Below are positions 57,510 through 64,000 of a DNA stretch of 64,000 nt, in pieces (position 1 is the first letter of the stretch; every line of letters starts with the position of its first letter). The position numbers were made by a program, and so were the translations under genes. The notes beneath the pieces are model-generated. The model saw only the letters and a program-made list of their open reading frames with translations. It had not been told where the DNA came from and did not search any database. The stretch is from Narthecium ossifragum. Lineage: Eukaryota > Streptophyta > Magnoliopsida > Dioscoreales > Nartheciaceae. The DNA lies in contig OY986969.1 of the NCBI GenBank assembly GCA_963920575.1, positions 10,001 to 74,000 of the forward strand. The letters are read 5' to 3'.

Positions 57510-57538
57510 TTACACTGGCTACATCTTCCAGCACTATA

Positions 57539-59670
57539 CTATCCACGAACCGAGGCTGACGGCTTCTGCAGTCCAGGGATACGCTCCTTAAGGGATTGCA
57601 GTACTGCATTTGCAGCCAGTCTTTTAGCTGTCTTTCTGTTGGGACCTCTACTTGATGCCTTATATACAATTCCATTTGCTTCCACTTGAGCAGTAACTGA
57701 AGCGACTCCATCTTCACTAGTATAGAAGATTTACGAGAACAGAGTTCCTCCAGTTCCCTTACGGGATGGTACTCTATAGCATCTGGGCTGATCATAGGTT
57801 CAAGTAACGGTCTGATGCTCTTCTAGACGGTGTCCATGTTGAATCCTGAATCGACATAAATGGCACCAGCAATAGATTCCACAATATCTCCCAGAAGCTG
57901 CGAAGAAAGATCAATCATATGATGTCATCTAACACCAGATTATTTGCAGCATATGCAGTAAATTCCAGTAAAGCTAGGATGCTCGCTTCAACTGGAATGT
58001 GTACTTAAGTTCACCATTATCATCTTATCTTTTCATCTAGCATGTTTCCTAGCAATCGTGAGTTTTAAAAGGTTGTTCACGGTAGCAAACCATTAGACCT
58101 GGAAATATAGGATAGTAAATCTTTGGCTGCAAAGCATTATCTCTAAAAGCAAGCACATGTTTAAAAGGTTATGAGCCTGCTCTGTTTAGAAATCCGCTAA
58201 TCGGGACTACAACTTCCTTTATGTCTAAGATCAATTGCCCCAATCATTTCGTTCTACAACATACCTGCTCAGCTGTTGCTAGGGAATCAACTATACTGGT
58301 CTAAGTGCAAAATATTATTCGTTTTACTGGCTTCAGGTGGACGTTGTGCAAATTGCTTCTAGAGACAGTGGAATTTCACAGGTTGCACTGTATCTATCTT
58401 TGCGTGCATGTGCATGTGCATGTGTGAGTCTGTATAACTAACCTTGGGGAAAAATGCGCCAGCATCCCAACCGTATGATGAGCCTGAAATGATCCGAATA
58501 AAACAGATGTGAACATATAAGAGTAGTTTTTCCACGCCGAAAAGAATAATTCTATTGCAGAATCAAGGCAAAAGAAACTACAAGCAAATTTCTAAAGCTT
58601 GATTGCTATCTCTAAGATAGAAGTGAGGATAACCTTGAAACGAACCAGATAACAGTGCGGGATATCTGGAACTTGATATGATCCATGCGTCAATGCATGC
58701 TTCAACCAACAATGATGGGTTCTGAACTTATACTCGAGCAAAACCTCCAAAGCTATAATGTTTACATACATTTCTGGTTTTGGCAAAATCATGCAAGCAA
58801 CAGTTAGTTGCCTACTAAACTCCACCTTCATTCCAAGCCACTCTAGAAAGGAGAATGCTACAAATTCTCCTGAAGCATGTAGATACGCTCCTATCATTGC
58901 TTCAACAGAATCTGCAATGATTTTCCTATTCATGCACCTTGTTCCCTTGCTATAAATACCTCGCACTCATAGAGGAAGAAGCATTTTGCTTGATATTATT
59001 AAAACAGTAACCAGGAATACTCCAACGTTTTGGATCAAATTGTTCCATTCGGATGAATCCCTGCCAATTAAATCATAGAGAAACTTAATACAAGGTCTGA
59101 AACGATGATTAAATTATTAAAAGATGAATCGAAGCTATAATTTCTCCCGGTCTTGTTTAGCAGCAGAAAGGAGTTACACTAATGATAGATTAATCTCTTA
59201 AAGCCATGATCTCAAATATTTGCTTATCATATCAATTTTAGGAAGTTTGAGACATGTCAAACGTCCAAAAGCAGTGAAATTCATGTTATAAATGTTATGA
59301 CCCAAAACAAATCCATGACACAACCTTTTTGGTTTGGATCTTCGTTGTGCATTAATATATTTTCCTCTTTGATAATATTTGTTGTGCTACTCTATTAAGT
59401 AAAATACACAACCATAACAAAGGAGAGACAGCTACAATACCAGCATAACAGGAATTGCAGAATTTTGGAAGCTGTAAGTTGCTTGGATAGTCTTCAGCTT
59501 GGCAGCAAGAAGCAAGCACTGAACTCGATGCATGATGGATGGAACAAATGAAAAGGAGAACAAAATACTAGCTGATATGGGTTGCATGATGACCATGCAA
59601 AGTTCAGGAGGCAACTCCACTTCTCCATTGAAAAATTCTGGAGAAGAGAAAACAGGATAATAAGTTGCAC
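57539..59670 (-). pseudogene. Dicer-like (DCL2-type) pseudogene, 3' half
   Basis: Dicers cut double-stranded RNA into small RNAs. Minus-strand pieces in order: 59670-59432 (SPEFFNGEVELPPELCMVIM and SFSFVPSIMHR, the PAZ-to-RNase III connector); 59060-58620 (GFIRMEQFDPKRWSIPG, then KIIADSVEAMIGAYL and HALTHGSYQVPDIPHCY: end of RNase IIIa, start of IIIb); ~58482-58443 (SYGWDAGAFFPK); ~57900-57539 (LLGDIVESIAGAIYVDSGFN, VRELEELC, then a dsRBD-like GIVYKASSRGPNRKTAKRLA). Defects: exons with the first half of both RNase III signatures are missing, frameshifts lie near 58970 and 57725, and a TAG stop at 57823-57825 sits where Trp is usual (TVxKSI). The N-terminal helicase half is not in the window. 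DCL2 is favoured over DCL4 from motif memory only. Confidence 0.82.
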
Positions 59671-59671
59671 A

Positions 59672-59708
59672 CAGGGGCGGACACATTCACAAATCAGGGG
59701 GGGCCTGG
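59672..59708. mobile_element. hAT-like transposon terminus, interrupted
   Basis: Begins CAGGGGCGGACACATT and runs to 'aaatcaggggggg', a layout typical of plant hAT element ends. It starts next to the Dicer-like relic and is cut after ~37 bp by the gypsy LTR at 59709; the rest should lie beyond the right edge of the window. Confidence 0.5.
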
Positions 59709-60966
59709 TGTCAGGGCCTTGAGCCTATGACACGGGCCTTGGCGCGCGCGGCATCGAAGGTTGGCGCGCCCAAGTGCCCGACGATGACTCATGGTCGGCG
59801 CCATGAGTCAAATGAGGCTAGGCGGCCTCAGGATAGCATGCAAAGTGTCCAAGCGCATCATCCCCAGCGATGACGAGAGGAATCTTGCGAGCAAGTTCAA
59901 AGATGGCGCGGCGGTCCGAGCCATGGACAAAGCTTATCGCGCCACGGGCGGATTCTCTCGTGCGGGACGCGGGCGAGCAAAACCAGCAAGGCGGCGAGCA
60001 ACATGCGCGCGCCAAAGGAGCTTGGCGCGCGGCATGACGCGATGCAACGCAGCACGACGCGACAAGGCATGGCGCGACGCGCGCGCGGCACAACGGCATT
60101 CAAGTTCGAGTGGGACTAGGAATCCTAGTTGGACTAGGACTCCAATTCCTAGTGCCACTAGGACTTTGCGCATCCTGACAAAGGCCATGGCAAGGCTTGG
60201 CGCGGGCAAAATCAAAGATGACGCGCGAGTCCTAGTCGGACTAGGACTCGGCGCGCCATGGTGCGGCCAGCAGGACGCGTGAGGCCATGGGGAGCAATCC
60301 AGCCGTGCAAAAGCCTTAGTTCCAGTTGGACTAGGATCATGGAAGGACTTGATGCGGCAAAGGCAAGCTTTGGCGCGGGGAAAGTCCTTATTGCTCGGGA
60401 GTTCTAGTCGGACTAGGACACGACTCGCACCGACGGAAGGCGGTTAGCCACGGAGGCCAAACCATGCGTGCCATCGAGCTAATTCCACTTGGTCTAGGAC
60501 TCCCATATGGGATGACACGGCAAATATGGAAGATGGCACGGGGGAAGTTGGTTGTGACTCGCTGAAATAGGAAGGAGTCCTATTTCGAGTCAATATGCGA
60601 TGGATCTTGGCAGATGCTATCCAAAGTCAAGTTGCACCGTAACTTGGTGTCCTTCTTAGAGGGGAAGCTGGGGGCGTCCTCTACATAAGGAGGATCCGGC
60701 CATGATCAAGGGGATCTTGGACGGTGGCTTAGGGTTGGGTTCTCTTTGTAAATTGAGCGATTGTAACCAAGGGTTTGGGAAAGGAAGTTGAGAGCTTCTT
60801 TGTAACAATTACAGCAATAAAGAGAGCAGGTGAATCCTTTGCCTACACCGTGTCTTCTTGTGTGTTTGCAGGTGAAGAAGACGAAGGAGGGCTTGTCAAG
60901 AGGAGTGTTGACGCCATCATTGGGAAGAACTCGAAGAAAATTTTCCGCTGCACTTTCCCGGTGACA
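59709..60966 (+). repeat. Gypsy 5' LTR
   Basis: 1258 bp, starting TGTCAGGGCC and ending CGGTGACA (TGTCA...TGACA inverted ends). It is rich in ggcgcg motifs and carries repeated near-palindromes built on cctagtyggactagg (60110-60430). Open frames inside it on both strands (for example 59791-60282) are composition artefacts. Confidence 0.88.
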
Positions 60967-60968
60967 AT

Positions 60969-60980
60969 TGGCATCAGACC
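60969..60980 (+). promoter_or_regulatory. Gypsy primer-binding site
   Basis: TGGCATCAGACC lies two bases after the LTR. It differs at two positions from TGGTATCAGAGC, the usual site complementary to initiator tRNA-Met, so either the primer match is imperfect or the site has mutated. Confidence 0.7.
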
Positions 60981-60994
60981 TCGGTTGGAGATCA

Positions 60995-61708
60995 ATGGCG
61001 AACTTTGTAGAGCTTCGTCAACGGATCAGCCAACTAGAAGAACGGATCGGGGATGATCCGGTGCAAGAGGTGCCTCCTCTTGCAACAAGGATGGCGACGG
61101 CTGAGCAAGGGATCGCAGCCTTGCAAGATGCATCCGCGGCCTTCAAGGAGGAGATCGAGGACAGAGTGGTGGCCTCGGCAGAGAACGTGTCAGGTATGTC
61201 TGCTCTCCTTGACCAGTTTATCGATAGGATCGATAGCGAGCTCACGGTGCTCAAGCTAGCGGTGGCTCAGATGGAACCGCGGGAGGCTTCAGGCAAATTT
61301 CGAGTGCCTGAGCCTAAGTCCTTTGGCGGCATGAGAAACGCCAAAGAACTTGAGAACTTTATCTGGGATCTCGAGCAGTACTTCGAAGCTGCTCACATCC
61401 AGGCGGTAGATAAGGTTTCCGTTGCTGCCATGTACCTGTCCGGCGACGCCAAGCTGTGGTGGCGCACGAGGCTAGATGATGATGCCATGGCCGGACGTCC
61501 CAAGATTACAACGTGGGACACCTTCATCAAGGAGTTGAAGGATCAATTCCTCCCTAACAACACGGCGTGGATTGCTAGGGAGGCGCTCAAGAATTTGAAG
61601 CAGACGGGACTCGTCAGAGACTATGTGAAGACATTCAGTAGTCTCATGCTAGATATCAAAGACATGTCCGAATCCGACAAGTTGTTCAATTTCTTGTCGG
61701 GGCTTTAG
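60995..61708 (+). pseudogene. Gypsy gag, 5' part (ends at TAG)
   Basis: 237 aa from the ATG at 60995 (MANFVELRQRISQLEERIGD). An N-terminal coiled coil is followed by the retrotransposon capsid domain with FRVPEPKSFGGMRNAKELEN, AAMYLSGDAKLWWRTR and TWDTFIKELKDQFLPNN. The frame stops at TAG (61706-61708) in FNFLSGL*TWAQ, where Gln is usual, then continues in the same frame. This looks like a CAG-to-TAG change in a formerly intact polyprotein. Confidence 0.88.
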
Positions 61709-62869
61709 ACGTGGGCGCAGGTCGAGCTGAGAAGACAAGGGGTGAAAGATCTCCCCTCAGCGATGGCTGCGGCGGATGCCTTGGTGGACTTCCGTCAGAC
61801 CAAGCCGGTGGAGCAAAGCAACCGGCCACCCAAGCCTAAGGACAAGCCGAAGTCCAAGGGAGACAAAGGCAAGGGTAAAGCGCGGCCAAAGGAGAAGGAA
61901 CGGGCCAAGCCACAGGAACCGGCCAAGAATCCTTCAGGGTGCTTCATATGCGGAGGACCCCATCGGGCGAGAGAATGTCTGAAGCGTGAGAAGCTCAACG
62001 CACTAATCACTCAGGAAGGCGAGGAGGAGCAGGACTCGCCAACACAGGTAAACCCTATCCAACTTCTCAATGCGATGAGGGCTAACCCTACTTCCGGATT
62101 GATGCATGTTCCAGTCACTCTTCAAGGCGTGAAGATGATGGCGATGCTAGACACAGGAGCCACTCACAATTTTCTAGCACAACATGCGGCAGGGCATCTC
62201 AAGGCGAAGATCACCACAAGTACTAACCGCATCAAAGCTGTTAACTCTGATGCGAAACCTATTGTTGGTAGTGCTGCAGGTACACTAGTGGAGATCGGGC
62301 CATGGAAGGCTTCCATGGACTTTTTGGTGGTGCCCCTCGATGATTTTGACATCATCTTGGGCAAAGAGTTCTTCAGAAGCAGCAAGGCACTGCTCATGCC
62401 CTACATCAACGGCATGCTGCTCCCTGACGCGGAGAATCCCCACTTCGTGCAAGCGGCTGGACATGGTGGAGCCAAGTTCAAAACGGGGCTGCTCTCAGTG
62501 TTACAACTGAAGGACGGCGTGCGAAAGGACGAAGCCACCTTCTTGGTGACTTTGCACGAGCAATTTAGCTCAAGCGACGGAGCTAGCGCGCGGTGCGCAA
62601 CAATTGGCGCGCGCAATGGAGGAGATGGCACGCAGCAACTTGGAGTTGGCGCGGCCCAAGCGACATCGACAACATCGTCGACACCAGCGACACACAGCCA
62701 TGGCGGACACGCATCAGCAAGCGCGGGACGCGCTCTGCTGGGGCCTGACGCGCGCCTGGCGTGCGGGCGGCCTGATGGGCTTCCTGACACGCTGGCTGGC
62801 ACGACTCGGCAGCAGACTGATGATGGCTGCACATCGCAGCCACATCCTGGCGCACTGACCGTGACTTAG
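61709..62869 (+). pseudogene. Gypsy gag zinc knuckle and protease, with spacer (ends at TAG)
   Basis: Same frame as the preceding gag. A Lys/Pro-rich linker leads to the knuckle CFICGGPHRAREC (CX2CX3HX4C), then the aspartic protease with active site MLDTGATHNFL and a later DFDIILGKEFF. After VTLHEQFSSSDG comes ~95 residues of Ala/Thr/Gly/His-rich sequence (62580-62866) unlike a normal protease-RT linker. A second in-frame TAG at 62867-62869 precedes RT. An alternative frame across the spacer (62604-62858) reads MARAMEEMARSNLELARPK, so a compensated frameshift is possible. Confidence 0.85.
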
Positions 62870-64000
62870 GCGGAGTCTTCGGCCAAGGTACCCACGCCCA
62901 TCCTTAATCTTTTGGAGGAGTTTCAGGATGTCATGCCGCCACAGTTGCCCAAGCAACTTCCTCCCCGACGCGCGATTGATCATCGCATCGAGCTATTGCC
63001 CGGCACGCGCGCACCAGCCCAAGCTCCTTATCGTATGGCACCAATGGAGCTTGTGGAGCTCAAGAAGCAACTCGAGGAGTTGCTTGACTCGGGGCTCATC
63101 AGGCCCTCACGATCACCTTTCGGAGCACCAGTACTATTCCAGAGGAAGAAAGATGGCTCCCTCAGGATGTGTATCGACTACCGAGCATTGAACAAGCTAA
63201 CGGTCCGAGATAAGTACCCGGTTCCTTTGGCGCAGGACCTCTTTGACCGGCTGTCCAAGGCTCAGGTATTCTCTAAACTGGATCTTCGATCTGGTTATTG
63301 GCAGGTGCGGATCGCGGAGGGAGATGAGGCTAAGACTACCTGCGTGACGCGGTATGGCGCGTTCGAGTTCCTAGTCATGCCGTTCGGCCTCACCAACGCA
63401 CCAGCGACCTTCTGCCACCTGATGAACGACGTCCTCCACGACTTGCTCGATAAGTTCGTGGTGGTATACTTGGATGACATCGTCATCTACAGTGAGAGCT
63501 TGGAGGCTCACGTGGGACATCTACGGCAGGTTCTTCAAAGGTTGAGGACGCATCAACTCTTCATCAAGAAGGAGAAGTGCGAGTTTGCTGTGAAGGAAGT
63601 GTCCTTCCTTGGGCACTTGGTGAGGGGCGGCCAGGTGATGATGGACTCGCGGAAGATCGATGCTATCTTGGATTGGCCGGCCCCAACCAAGGTGCCCGAG
63701 CTTCGATCGTTTCTTGGTCTAGCCAACTACTACATGCGGTTCATCAAAGGCTATTCCAAACATGTAACTCCACTGACCGACCTTCTTAAGAAGGATAACC
63801 CGAGGTGTTGGACAGGGCAATGCAAAGAGGCGTTCCAGTTGATCAAGGAAGCCATTGCAAGTGAGCCTGTGCTAAGGCTCCCGGACTTCAATCTCCCTTT
63901 CGAAGTCCATACCGACGCATCTGATCGTGCTATCGGCGGGGTGCTGGTCCAGGAGGGACAGCCAGTGGCTTTCGAAAGCCGCAAGCTGAACGATGCGGAA
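62870..64000 (+). CDS. Gypsy reverse transcriptase and start of RNase H (partial)
   Basis: Open from the TAG at 62867 to the window end with no further stop. The RT domain has [54 protein letters not shown], the catalytic [13 protein letters not shown], and FLGHLVRGG. Then [16 protein letters not shown] leads into RNase H with [18 protein letters not shown] and [13 protein letters not shown]. All core catalytic residues are present. Upstream stops at 61706 and 62867 would block expression from the gag start unless read through. The C-terminal part (rest of RNase H, integrase) is outside the window. Confidence 0.93.

Larger units (their letters stand above)
59709..64000 (+). mobile_element. 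Ty3/gypsy chromovirus-like retrotransposon, truncated by window edge
   Basis: The 5' LTR, primer-binding site, gag, protease, RT and start of RNase H are present in that order, all on the plus strand. The polyprotein stays in one frame apart from two TAG stops. Integrase, any chromodomain and the 3' LTR lie beyond position 64000. RT motifs ([25 protein letters not shown]) and the short zinc knuckle suggest a chromovirus such as Galadriel or Tekay type; the clade is tentative. Confidence 0.93.

Noticed and set aside
59791..60282. 163-aa frame and antisense frames in the gypsy LTR
   Set aside because: Located wholly inside the 5' LTR, biased by gcgcgc content; no gag or other domain.

Overview
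This window is nuclear DNA from a flowering plant. The genes have many introns, the telomere-type repeat is CCCTAAA, and the families present are plant ones: an AKR2 chaperone, an OCTOPUS/DUF740-type protein, a C-type lectin receptor kinase, an albumin-2 hemopexin protein and a Dicer-like relic. Most of the rest is transposable-element sequence in nested layers. I see no bacterial genes, CRISPR array, rRNA or tRNA. I cannot name the species; it could be a non-grass monocot or another angiosperm.

Layout. 1-2066 is a degraded Ty3/gypsy LTR. 4343-8796 is a minus-strand Ty1/copia element with two LTRs, a 5-bp target duplication and only a broken gag. 9850-10881 is a hemopexin/albumin-2 gene. 12442-13555 is a possible TIR element. 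13820-21008 is a complete but non-autonomous Tat/Athila-like Ty3 element (LARD) inserted in a 51-bp coding-like minisatellite. 21719-25480 holds minus-strand remnants of related elements. 26544-26995 is a broken TCAB1/WRAP53 gene, and 27761-28010 is an interstitial telomeric repeat.

From 29258 to 35298 (minus strand) there is a nine-exon FAM114/DUF719-like gene. Its introns carry a Tourist MITE and an inverted repeat of retrotransposon RT sequence. 35700-41300 is mainly repeats: GA/CT tracts, a hAT MITE, an LTR remnant and minisatellites. 42232-46411 is AKR2, which targets chloroplast outer-envelope proteins. 48643-50094 is a single-exon DUF740 gene, and 52352-56297 is the lectin receptor-like kinase. 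57076-57509 is a LINE 3' end. 57539-59670 is a Dicer-like (DCL2-type) pseudogene, interrupted by a hAT fragment that is itself interrupted by a Ty3/gypsy element running off the right edge (59709-64000).

The five host genes look functionally unrelated; this is ordinary gene space, not an operon. I found no clear new system. The strongest leads are the RT inverted repeat in an intron, the LARD whose 5' LTR has lost its TATA segment, the nested insertions in the Dicer relic, and the TCAB1 relic close to telomeric repeats.
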